Assembly (NCBI RefSeq): GCF_000002425.4
Contig: NC_037261.1
Location: forward strand, 6,720,098-6,784,097
Reading direction: 5' to 3'
Length of the DNA: 64,000 nucleotides
Origin: Physcomitrium patens
Lineage: Eukaryota > Streptophyta > Bryopsida > Funariales > Funariaceae
Notes under the pieces: model-generated
Seen by the model: the letters and a program-made list of their open reading frames with translations, nothing else
Told to the model about the DNA's origin: nothing
Database searches by the model: none
Program-made: the position numbers and the translations under genes
Shown: positions 49,301 to 60,005 of the stretch, one piece after another
Layout: each line of letters begins with the position of its first letter
Numbering within the stretch: position 1 is the first letter of the stretch

Positions 49301-52300
49301 ACTAGATGTTTCCAGCTGGTGGCGACTCCCCGCAACGTCACCATGTCCACCTCTTGGATGGTTGCCATCAAAATTATGGTCCCTCTCTTCTCCTCCAACC
49401 CCTCTCTCTTCGTTATTATTCCCGCCAACTCCGTTTGCCTGCTCAGCTTCAGGAAGTAGAAATTCCGACAGACCCAGAGCCCACCCGACAGTTGAAAACC
49501 AATGAAACAGGACGGTTTTAACGGTTGCACGCGGCCTAAAGTGCTCCACAGCAAATGGTATACAGATATGAAATAGCAACATATCTGCTGGGATCTCCGT
49601 GAACGGATCCGACACTCTGTAACAAACAGAACAATTCGTTCCCTTTAGCGGATGTTGCACCTTGCGAGAGCCGTAGCCCAGACCACCCCTCTCAACCACG
49701 GAACCCACTCAACTTGCCATCCGATGAACATAACTCAGACGTATCAAGCACCGTTAAGTTAAACACATCATCAGCACAGCCCCTTCAAGCAACTGCTTAC
49801 TCAAATCACTGGCGCAGCCGAACCCTCACCTTATATCCAGTGGAAACATGTGAGGGGCAATCGAAATCGCCAGTCGGACAGGCAAAAACACCAGCATCAC
49901 AATCAGACTGCCGTACACCACCACAGAAAGAAGCACGCGCCGCGCATGCTTGTGCAGAGGGTCATCGATCAGATCACGGAATGGGTTGTAGTTTGGGTCA
50001 GCTGGATCCCGCAGGAAATACAAAACCCCCGGTTTCAGCACCTACGATGCAAGACACCACCATCTGATCAATAAGCATTTGTGACAAACAAGGCCACATG
50101 CACCTCCCTCGTTCGGATCCGCACCCATTATTCCTTCTTGTTACAAAACAGTGCCACCAAAGCGTATATGTCCAATCGAACAAACCAGCCGCTGACAACA
50201 GTTTCACAAGCAACACCAAACAAGCGAGAAAACAAATAGGACAATAACAAAAGAAATATGAGACATTCGAAGAACAATATTCCGCAACATGCAGGCAACA
50301 ACGACCAACAAAGGTGCTGAACCATACTCGACCAAATACACGTAAAGCATAAAAATTTCCAACAAAAACATGCAGTACCTCCCGCAATAGACTCACGAAT
50401 ATGCTGATCTGCAGCATGTACACGATCCCCACGAGCCAGTGCAGAAAAGAGCTCATTGAAGGGGACGACGAGAAAAATAATACAGCCTGCGCCAGTGTGA
50501 CGTCACGAATGCCTAGAGTGCATACATCCAACCACCATCCACACAGCAGTGGAAATACTCCGAGCTCAATGAATAGCAGGAATGCCACCTTCACCCCTGT
50601 AGCCATGTAGCTCACCCCAGCCATCACCTGCCGTGCTACTGACGGCGCGGCCTCCGCCATGGAAGCAACGCCGCGAATTCTTCCAACAGTCATGGGCTCG
50701 CCCCGGCTGTATCTTATCAAAGCAATCAGCCCCAGATAAAACACTACAGCTGAGAAAATTGCCATGTAACCCACGGCCACAGTTGTTGCATCTGAAAACC
50801 TGAACGCCGACGCCTGAGCCAAGGCTTCTCCGACTGCAGCCCCAGGTATCGCAACTGAAACTGTGTTCTCGCTGGAGATTCCACGATCGGCAAGCAACTT
50901 GAAAAGGCTGTCATTATTCTCCTTCAGTTCCCCCATCAACCGAGCGGCAGAACTGATGACCAGACCCTGGACCAGAGAGCTCCCATTCCCATCAAACACA
51001 CCCGTGGCTGTCTCTGACCAACGTGCCATGGTTCCGGCGCTCCCAGTGGCTACCATTATCTTCGAAAAAACGAAGATAATGATCCGACCAAGAGTAAATG
51101 GTATCAGAGCAACCGTTCCCAGAAAGATCGTATTGCTCAGCAGCACCTGCGCACACAAGCCCACATCCATACACTGTTAGTTAAAACCCGAAAGGCCACG
51201 AACATCAGCCCCTGGAACCGCATCCCCTGCCCGTTTAATCTACATGCAACCTTAACAACAACTGCTAAATCGTCTGCTCACATTGCCGTGCGTCCGACTG
51301 AAACACGATCGCTAGAACTTACTGTGACGGCATTCTCAAGTAAGTGGGAAACGGGGCCTTGCATTCCCACAAGCTCATCAAATGGCACATCCTCGGCACC
51401 GTCCACGTCTTCCACTGCATCAAACATCTGTTCCACATGGGCCTCCAGCCGTGCAGCTTGCATCTCCAGCCGAAGAGCCACGTTCTCGGCATTCCGCCGC
51501 AGCAACTGGCCAGCTCCAGCTGCGAGACCCTGGGCAGGTAAAGCCACAACAGCCACCTCGTTATTGGCGTGCGGACCTCCCACTGCCACACCCCCATCGC
51601 CTCCAAAACCTCTCACTCCAGCAACCACCTGACCTAAGCGCCTGCCAGCTCGGCCTCCCAAGCCCCTGTCCACTGCGTCGTCCTCCCTGTCGCCATCTTG
51701 CCCTCCAGCTACCTCTCGCAGGTGCCGAAAATACTCCCTCAACGATGTCACGCCCAGAAAGATAAACACGATTCCAGCCGACAGTAGGAACCCGTGCAGG
51801 CAGTCTGTGAGTAGCAGACCAAAAGTCCATCGGCTGTAAAACAGACTGTTCGCTTCCACCAAACTCCGCACGAACGTAAACCTCCAAATCCAAAGAGTTA
51901 CAAACGGAATCAGCAGAAGCCACACGCAGGTTACAAACAGAAGGCGAACGAAGAACCGTGCCCCCTTAAAAGCCTTCAATGTCATGCCCAGGAACAGCTC
52001 CCGCACAGGCAGCCTCGCAGGCGCGTCAGGTGCATACACGGGCGAAAATGCAAACATATGCTTGCACACCTGCATTGCAAACCCAAGACATGGTCATTCT
52101 CTCGCCCTATCTTAAGCAAAACCACTCGACTACCAACTCGCCAAAACCTAATCCCCCAGCAAGGCTCGCCCCGCCCCGCCAGGCACGGGTCCTAACCGCA
52201 CGATAATAATCGCTCCCAAAACACTCGAAATGACAACATGCCATCGGGGTATGCTGCAGGTCAAAATCTAAGAGGGCACAAAAGATCCGTCCGTTTTCAG

Positions 52301-54143
52301 CTCCTGCACGCTCCATTACGGATTCCAACCCACCTCTCACCCAGTCACCGACACAATGTGGATCCGCCACCTTCCTTATTTCTAGCAAAAATCCGGGAAA
52401 AAACACAGGCGTAGACTATCATCGAGGATTACGCGATATGCAGCACCGGAGATTCCGACCACCGGCAGTCCCAAAATTGGATCCACGCGCGCCAAACCTA
52501 CCCACGGAATCTCTCCGGCGCCGATGATCCGTTCCACCCCAACCTGTAACATCCCACGCAAAACCCTGCACAGAATACGCCCTCGTAGACCGACTCCTCC
52601 ATGGCCCAGACATCTGCCAAGACCGAAGCCATACCTCGCACTGCCGAGCATTGCTATGATTGAGCCACCGCAAAAGACACTCCTGGTGCACATATTTGAT
52701 ACTGCCACTACAGGCACAAGGATGGTACAGCGACGACTCCTCGTCCCCGGGCGTCCTACAAATTCGACACACATCCTCTTCGTCGTCAGGGTCTCCGTCC
52801 GGTAGTTGCTGATGGCTCCGATTGCCGCTTTCCCCTCCAACACCTACGCCCCTCCCCCTCTCGCTCTCCCCACACTCCCTCTCTTCCGCTAAATCTTGCG
52901 CGTCCGTCCGTGGCGGCTCAATGGCACCAATCTCGTCCATGACCGTTGCAACCACAATCCCTGCTCCGCGCTCTCCCCCTCACCCCCTCTCGCTTCAGCC
53001 GAACCGCACCTCACTCCGCCGGCACAGGCCGACCCATTCGACGCTTACTCCCCCGCCGGACCATACCAACCACACCACCACCATCCCTCCGCTCCACCAT
53101 CCCCGAGAGCCGCATAGCTCCGACCTCACCTCACGCCGAGCTACCGAATTTCGAACACGCCATAGCCCAGGCCAAGGAGCCCTAAACTCCGCCAATCCGC
53201 ACCAAAACAGGACCAAAAACCAGCTGCGTCATTGTCAGCACAAAAGAGCGACAATTCGATGGCGAGGCAGTGCCTGAGGCGGGCTCCAGACGACTTCGAT
53301 CTAAGCTAGGGTTCGGAAGGGGGTCCGACCCAGGAGAACTCCCGTGTCTGGGTTCATGTAGCCTGGAAAACCAACAGTAAGTAAAAGAGTAAGAGAAGAG
53401 GGGAAGTGAGGGAGGACCCGGTTGCGGTGAGATGTGGGTTCCAATGCCATCCGAGTGCTGGCGACAGCGTCAGCCGGAGTGTTTCGTCGTGGGTTCGTGC
53501 GCGGGGTGGGTGAGTCGTTCGTTCGTTCGTTCGTCAGCTGACGTCGGTTTCGTCACGCGTCAGTTGAACTTAATGGCGGGGGGTAATCCCCCCCCGCCCC
53601 CGGATGCGATTCTTCTTCTATATGGGGTGAGCCATCCCTCCCTCCCTGGTCTTGCTTTTTCCAACTCGATTGGACGGGTAACGGTGCGTGTGTGTGTGTT
53701 GTGTCCATGGCCCGCTTTTCCGAATGTTGGGGTCTCCTTGTGAATAATAATAAGAATAATAATAAGAATAATAATAATAATAATAACAATATCTCTGCTC
53801 CTTCCTTCCTGTCTTCATTGCGGAGGAGGACCAGGTGATTTCCTCATCCATCCCAACAACACATGAATGAGAGCACGAAAGCTGGCCAGCCAGTGCAAGC
53901 CAAGCCATGGTTCCTCCTCCTCTGCATCCTTTCCATGTACAACAGCCAGCATGGAATTGGTATTAACTACATCACCCCCTGCTTTTTTGTCTTTTAACAC
54001 TCTTTTTCAGGTTTTATCACATTCATCTCGACTTTGAATGTCATTCATTCGTTCATTTAGTCATTGAGACTTATCATGATAGAGAAGGATTTGTGCACTT
54101 TGGCACTTGTTGTTGATTAATAGTAAGAATAGTAACAATAATT
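46303..54143 (-). repeat. Right arm of giant inverted repeat (7,841 bp)
   Basis: Reverse complement of the left arm, with two differences. Its outer end at 54143/54144 lies directly against chromovirus A3, within A3's gag. This arm is therefore next to transposon DNA rather than the left arm's native neighbour. Confidence 0.97.
46798..52955 (-). CDS. SUD1: SUD1/DOA10 ubiquitin ligase, copy 2 (identical protein)
   Basis: Minus-strand twin of the copy at 38595-44753. Exons from the start: 52955-52635, 52069-51323, 51146-50379, 50041-49830, 49616-49248, 48859-48702, 48457-48294, 48060-47914, 47692-47278 and 47030-46798. Both differences I found from copy 1 fall in introns: a substitution at 49704, in the intron before exon 5, and a 1-bp deletion at 47233-47234, in the last intron. 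The predicted proteins are therefore the same. The deletion shortens a read-through ORF of exon 9 but does not touch coding sequence. The promoter region to 54143 and the 3' region to 46303 are also copied, so this copy could be expressed. The two genes converge on the 1-kb spacer. Confidence 0.93.
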
Positions 54144-54572
54144 TGCATCTTAATAAATTAATTTTAATATGGGTTGAAGGATAATGTCAAAGATTTGTTA
54201 TTGGCAATGTTAAAGGCAAAATGTTTGGAATATTGTATTATTCAAGTCATTACATGCAACAATTGATTATTTGAAAAACATCCAGAATAAAGACTTTGCC
54301 AGAGAAGAACAAATCAAATAATGACGACAATTCCTAAGTTTTTATAAAATTATTCATTAAGGCAAGAACAAATATAAATTGATACAATATGTTCTAAATT
54401 TCTCATGGAATAGGAAAAGACTCAATGACATCAATAGAACTTATGCTTATTTAGTAGAGAAGCTAAACACACAACTCAACATTGTTCTAAAAAACAATGC
54501 AACTACATAATGAAAAGCATGGTTGCCAAAGAAGACAATGTGTCGAAAAAGAAGTTTCTCGAGCTATAATAG
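54144..54572 (+). pseudogene. gag: A3 gag C-terminal remnant
   Basis: Begins mid-frame at the repeat border with an equivalent of WGLRDDVKDLLL (about 54170-54225). It has the end of a zinc knuckle (KHTTQHCSKKQ, about 54465-54500) and ends at tandem TAA/TAG (54567-54572). The TAG at 54570 is at the conserved gag-end position. Several premature stops. Confidence 0.7.
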
Positions 54573-54577
54573 GAACT

Positions 54578-57500
54578 ATGCTATTCAAATCTTATATAAC
54601 TCCTAGTAAAGGTCATATTCTCTCATTAGATCTTTCACCTTCTTTTATATTAAAAGTTTATATGGGGCTAAAAAATCACAAAGTCTTAGCTTTATTAGAT
54701 TTAAGAGCCTTAGCCTATTTTATAGACAAAGATTATGTCAAAAAATAAGAGATATTGTTAGTCGAAATAACTAAACTTATACATGTAGAAGTCATAGATG
54801 GTCATTTGCTATCTTTTGGAGATGTTATGTATAAGACTATTTCTTTAGATATAGCAATTAAAGCTCACAATAGCATAGTAATTTTTAATGTAATAATATT
54901 TCTATTTAATTTATTTATTTAAAGATTATCTCAATTTTAAAAATATAATTCTCAAATAGATTAGATTTTTTATAACTTTAATTTTTTTAATAATTTAATT
55001 CAAAATTTTGTTAGCCAAGTAAAAATATATAAGTCTAGTATATCTAAATCCTCACTAGTAGGAATAAGATCTTTCATGCATGTGACAAAAAAAGGATTAT
55101 CTTTTGATATATATGCCATACCTATTTTGATAGTGAAAAGATATCAAATAGTATTTCTAATTAATATCAAGATTTCTAAGACTTTTTTAAAAAGAAGAAT
55201 GAAGATAATCTTTTCAAGCATCATCCTTATAATTGTTCTATTGATCTTCATGAAGAAGCTTCACCACCATTTGGACCAATCTATAGCCTATAACAAAATA
55301 AGTTGGCTGTACTCAAGGAGTATATTGATGAAAACTTGATTAAGGATTTTATACGCCATTTTAAATCTCCAGTCAAGGCTCTTATGTCATTTGTAAAGAA
55401 AAAAGATAGATCTTTGTGGATGTATATGGACTATCAAGGACTCAACAAGATCACCATCAAGAATAAGTATCATTTACTTTTGATTTGAAAACTTGTTGAT
55501 GAGTTTTACTGAAAAAAAGATTTATACAAAATAGATCTATAAAGAGTATTTAATTTCATATACATTAAAAAAAGAGATGAATAAAAAAATATATTTTAAA
55601 TCAAATATGGGCATTTTGAATATAATATCATGCCTTTTAGATTCACAAATATATCAATTACTTATCAGCATCTAATGAATGATGTCTTTTGTGAATTTCT
55701 TGATAATTTTATTGTCTATTTTTTTGAACAACATTTAAATCTACTCTAAAAATACCAAAAAACTTGAAGCTCATGTTTTTTGTATATTATAAAAACTTTA
55801 AAATGCAGGATTATATGCCAAGTTAAAAAAGTAAATATTCCACACTACTCAAATTGACTTCTTAGGATACATCATTTCCAACAAAGAACTAATGATGGAT
55901 CAAAAAAAGGTCCCGACTATTATAATTTAAAATATTTTAAAAATAATAAGAGATGAACAATATTTTTTGGACTTTGCCAATTACTATTGGATCATCATGA
56001 AGAATTTTTCTCAAATTGTAGCTCCACTTACACATTTGACTTGTAAAGACAAACTTAAATAGAATAAAGAAGTCAAAGTATTGTTTGATGCTTTAAAAAA
56101 AGAGTTTACTTCTACACCAATCTTATATCATGTTAACTTTTTTAAAGCATTCTTCATAGAAACAGATGCATTAAACTTTGTCATGAGTGGAGTATCATTA
56201 ATGGGAGCAAATGATAAATTCCATTTAGTAGCTTTCTATTCCAAAAATATTTTAATAACCGAGATTAATTATGCGATCTATGACAAAGAGCTCTTTGTAA
56301 TCATATATTCATTTTAAGAATAACGTCATTATCTAGAAGGTGCCTCAAGTCTAGTCACCATGTATACAAATCATAAGAATCTCAAGTACTTCATATTGAT
56401 ATGTATTTTGAATAATTGCCAAGCTCATTAGAGCATGTTTTTATTGTGATTTGATTTCAAGATTACTTATCAATCCAAAAAAAAATAAGGCTCGTCAAAT
56501 GCTGTCATATTGTAATTGCTTATAGTATGTAAAAATTAATTAAGATGTATAATATGTTTGTAAATCTTGATGTAGATTAGAATGGTTAATAAATAAATTT
56601 AAAGAGAATTGATATAAAAAAATTTATTTGGAGATTTATCTATTTTGATTATAATATTTATATAATGTAGGATTTAGATATTTAGTGTAAAGCTTAAGAG
56701 AAGGTTGGAGTTTAAAGAAGAAAATCTTAACTAATAGGAGGCTTACTGGGAGGGATGAAAATAAGGCATGGTTGAATGAAGGCAAGGAATGGAGATCTTC
56801 ATTTGTATTGGTCAAAGGCCATGTCTAATGGGCTTCAAGGAGGCTGTCCAAGGCCTTACTAGAGATTAGGGTTTGTCTTTCAAAGGAATTTGAGCTTTGG
56901 AGGCTAGAATCAACAAGTTCAGGATTTTGGGTATAATTTGGGTGAAGAGTTTGTGTGATTTCAAGTTTTTGTGAAGGAGATGTAGGTATTCAAAGTTAAG
57001 GTGTCAAATTTGTACCTACTATTACTCTTTGAAGCATAAAATGTACATATGGAGAATAATGTAAGATCGGTGACTGGAATTGGAGAGAATACTCTCTTGG
57101 CTATACTTTACATATGCTATTTGATGAATTTCAAGTCTAGATGAAGGAGTTATAGGGCATTAAAGTCAGCACATGTAATTCAAAGGCAATAAATGAGTCA
57201 TTTTGTTGATAGTAATGGTTGGAGCCATATCTTGAATTTCTAGACAAATTTTTGGCTCAAATTTTTTATAAGTATGAGTTATTAGATTAAAAAGCTATAG
57301 ATCAAAGTTTGATGGTATTTGAATATTTATTTTTTGAGATATGAAGAAAATATCATGTGAGTGTATGTAAACTAGGGTTTAAAGCTATTATTAGGATTTT
57401 GGTGATATCTCAAGATCCATAACGAATTTGCAGTTGAATTTTTTTGTGGTAGTTTTTGAAAGTATATCAGTACTTATTGTAAAATTTAGGATTGTTTGGA

Positions 57501-59130
57501 TGGTCCGATCTTGAGATGTAAGCTGTTGAAGTTTAGAAAAAATTTCTCATAAGGATATATAAGGTTTTAAAGTATTTTATTATACATTTGGATGTTTTTT
57601 TGGTACTTAGGCTTATGTATTGATATAATTTTTCTAAAAGAAAAAATATCATATATATAAACTTGGTACTTTTATATCTTAGACTTGATTGAGTATTTAG
57701 TGGTAGCCAGAAGCTCAGCGCTTTGTTGAAGCAAATTCTCTCTACCCCAACAATGCCCTTTTTAAACATTCTTATTTTGTACCAAAAGAAAGAAATGCAT
57801 CTTTTAATCAACAAAGAATAATTTTCTTGAAGCTAGAGTATTTTCACTTTCAAGCAATAAAATCAACATTGACTGTTGATTCAACCTTTGTCAAGTAGAT
57901 TCAATTAAATATGTCATTTAATCCTCTTGTCTATAATATTAAGAATAATTCTTTTAAATCTCATGATATTTCTAAGTTTGAATTCAAAAACAACCTACTT
58001 TATTTCAAGGGATGATTATACATTCTAGAAGTTAAGGCATAATTATGAGTTTTTCAAATTGGTCATGACTTTCCAACAATCAGATCTTTTGGATACAACA
58101 AGACTTTGAAACTAATATTAAGAGATTTTTGAAGGCTTCAAATGTAGAAGGCAATCAAAGACCTTGTACAATCATGTGATATTTTTTCAAGATCCAAAAC
58201 TCTTTGCCATTGACTTTATAGACTTCTTTTGCCATAATCTATTCTAAAATAATTATATTCTTTTATTTGTATGGATTTTATCATAGATCTTTTAATCTCA
58301 GGTTTATATGATTCTCTATTCATAGTAGTAGATTGTTTTATTAAGATGACACATTTTATACCATATACAAAATCTATCATAAGTAAAAAATATCTAAGCT
58401 TTTTTTTAACAATATTTGTTGCCATCATGGATTGCCTAAAAATATTTTATTAGATAGAGGGATTCAATTTATATCTAGATTTTGAAGAACCTTTTTTAAA
58501 ATTTTAAAGGTAGATATAAAGCTTTCGTTAACTTTTTATCTTCAAACTAATGGGCAAACAGAATAGGAGAATCAAATATTAAAGTAGTACTTGAGATATA
58601 CCATCAACTATCGTGAAGATGTTTAGACAACTCTTTTATCATTAGCAAAGTTTGTGTATAATAATTTGGTATATTTTTCCACTCAATAAATGTCTTTTTT
58701 TGTTAATTATGATTATCATCTATGACTTGATATTTTTGACTTTTCAAAAGTTGATAATCTTGTAGTAGAAGATTTAAAAAATTATTTATTAAAGCTGCAT
58801 GCAATAATAAAGGCACAAATAAAAGAAGCTCAAGAACAATAAAAGATTACTGCAGATGCTTATTGCAAGGAACTACCAAAATTCAATGTGGGTAATAAAA
58901 TATAGTTACTTCATTGTAATATCATGACTACTCGTACTTAAGAGAAGTTGAACTATTGTAAGATTAGACCTTTTTTCTATTAGTGAATAAATTAATCATA
59001 TTCTTTTATCAATTATATCTATTGGAATCTATAAAGATCCATCTTATATTTCACGTGTCTCTTCTTGAGCCATATAAGATAGTGAATATCTTGAAAAAGT
59101 GACAAATGTTATCTTTTCCTATAGAAGCGG
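54578..59130 (+). pseudogene. pol: A3 pol remnant, interrupted by a B-type LTR
   Basis: ATG 54578 is five bases after the gag TAG, in the -1 frame. The protease motif reads LLDLRALAYFID, so D-S-G is lost. RT runs at about 55230-56000, with the catalytic YxDD ruined. RNase H is at 56081-56502 and resumes at 57753 after the inserted LTR. Integrase is at about 58040-58960, with QTNGQTE (about 58540-58565) and a DRGIQF-like site. Integrase C-terminal codons HVSLLEPYK (about 59052) lead to the break at 59130. Many stops. Confidence 0.8.
56503..57752 (+). repeat. Solo B-type LTR inserted in A3 RNase H (1,250 bp)
   Basis: TG...CA ends. The target duplication is ATGC (56499-56502 and 57753-57756). 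The interrupted RNase H sequence continues exactly on the other side, when compared with A1 at about 10660-10740. It aligns with 60511-61837 over blocks such as 'ggaggctgtccaaggcc' and 'aagtcagcacatgtaat'. No internal region, so a solo LTR. Confidence 0.85.
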
Positions 59131-59206
59131 TGTCGTATTGTGGTTCTACTACTATATGAAAATAATATAATTATGTACTTAATATATAATTTACTAAATA
59201 ACATGG
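59131..59206 (+). repeat. First 76 bp of a B-type LTR, cut by A4
   Basis: About 90% identical to the start of the solo B-type LTR at 60511-60592 (from TGTCGT to AACATGG). It follows a candidate target site AGCGG (59126-59130) in A3 pol. After AACATGG the sequence switches to the A4 LTR. The rest of this LTR should lie beyond A4, outside the window. Confidence 0.65.
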
Positions 59207-59763
59207 TGTCATGGATATATGTATGTAAACCAATAATTACATGTATAAATAGGTAGAAGTAAGTAAAAGTAGATAAAAGTAAGTTAATTCTATAATATTT
59301 ACTATGGAAGCTTCCTAGAAGCTCCATAGATGCTGCTTTGACTTTATAGGTGTCTTTAATTGACTTTTTGGATTAAAAACGTAGTAAAAAAGTTGGCCAT
59401 GTGCCACACATGTTATTAGCTTGAAGACCAAGCTAACTATGTGGCCCACACGTAGAAAAACTTACCTTGTAAGTCAAGGCATGTATCCTACAAAGTCAAC
59501 ACATATTGGAGGTCCTATAGAATGTCATCACATAGCCTCTAGTTAGATAGTATATATAGAGACAAGAGTGAAGCCTTGTTCACTCTTGTCAATCCCTTTC
59601 TTGCTTCCAGTCTAGTTTCAAGGGTCTCTAGTTTTCTTGGCTTTTGGCAATAGCCATTCCAATTTCTTTCTTAATATATATACCAAGTTATTTCTATTTT
59701 GTCATGTTTCTTTGAGAGTAGTCTCACTTATTTTTTTTTTTTATCATGTTCTTGTCTTTGACA
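59207..59763 (+). repeat. A4 5' LTR (about 557 bp)
   Basis: Starts TGTCATGGATATATG after the B-type fragment and ends at a TTTGACA. It contains GGAAGCTTCCTAGAAGC (about 59306), a TATA box (59551-59558) and a perfect 12-bp dyad. A related LTR in reverse lies at 17740-18160. The 3' partner is outside the window, so the ends are inferred from A1 and from the B-type LTR border. Confidence 0.7.
59551..59593 (+). promoter_or_regulatory. A4 core promoter: TATA box, perfect dyad, predicted start
   Basis: TATATATA at 59551-59558. The dyad arms are GACAAGAGTGAA (59561-59572) and TTCACTCTTGTC (59579-59590). The predicted start, about 31 bp after the TATA box, is near 59582, at ACTCTTGTCAAT. Confidence 0.6.
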
Positions 59764-59764
59764 C

Positions 59765-59776
59765 ATTGACAAGAGT
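59765..59776 (+). other. Candidate self-priming primer-binding site of A4
   Basis: ATTGACAAGAGT starts one base after the LTR. It is the exact reverse complement of ACTCTTGTCAAT (59582-59593), the predicted RNA 5' end. The sequence differs from A1's site, yet each matches its own LTR. TATCAGAGC follows at 59787-59795, as in A1. Confidence 0.6.
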
Positions 59777-60005
59777 ACACTTATAATATCAGAGCTTTGT
59801 CTAATCTTGATTAAGAGTGGATTACTCCTTTCTCTTGATAAGACATAAGCATATTAGAAGTTGTGGATTACCCTCTTCTAAACTGATATTGTCCTTAGTA
59901 TTTTGTTTGTTCTCAAGTCCTCTCTTCTATTTGTCTTGAGCGATATTAGACATCTTCTCTTTTTTAAGTGTTATCGTAGTAGAACTTGCTGAAACGAAGA
60001 GTGCA

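Larger units (their letters stand above)
54144..59130 (+). mobile_element. A3: decayed chromovirus, 5' end cut off inside gag
   Basis: Colinear with A1 from mid-gag (about A1 position 8320) to just before the chromodomain. The 5' LTR and N-terminal gag are missing at the inverted-repeat border. A complete B-type LTR interrupts RNase H (56503-57752), and a B-type LTR start follows at 59131, before the chromodomain. The chromodomain and 3' LTR are not in the window. Confidence 0.85.
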
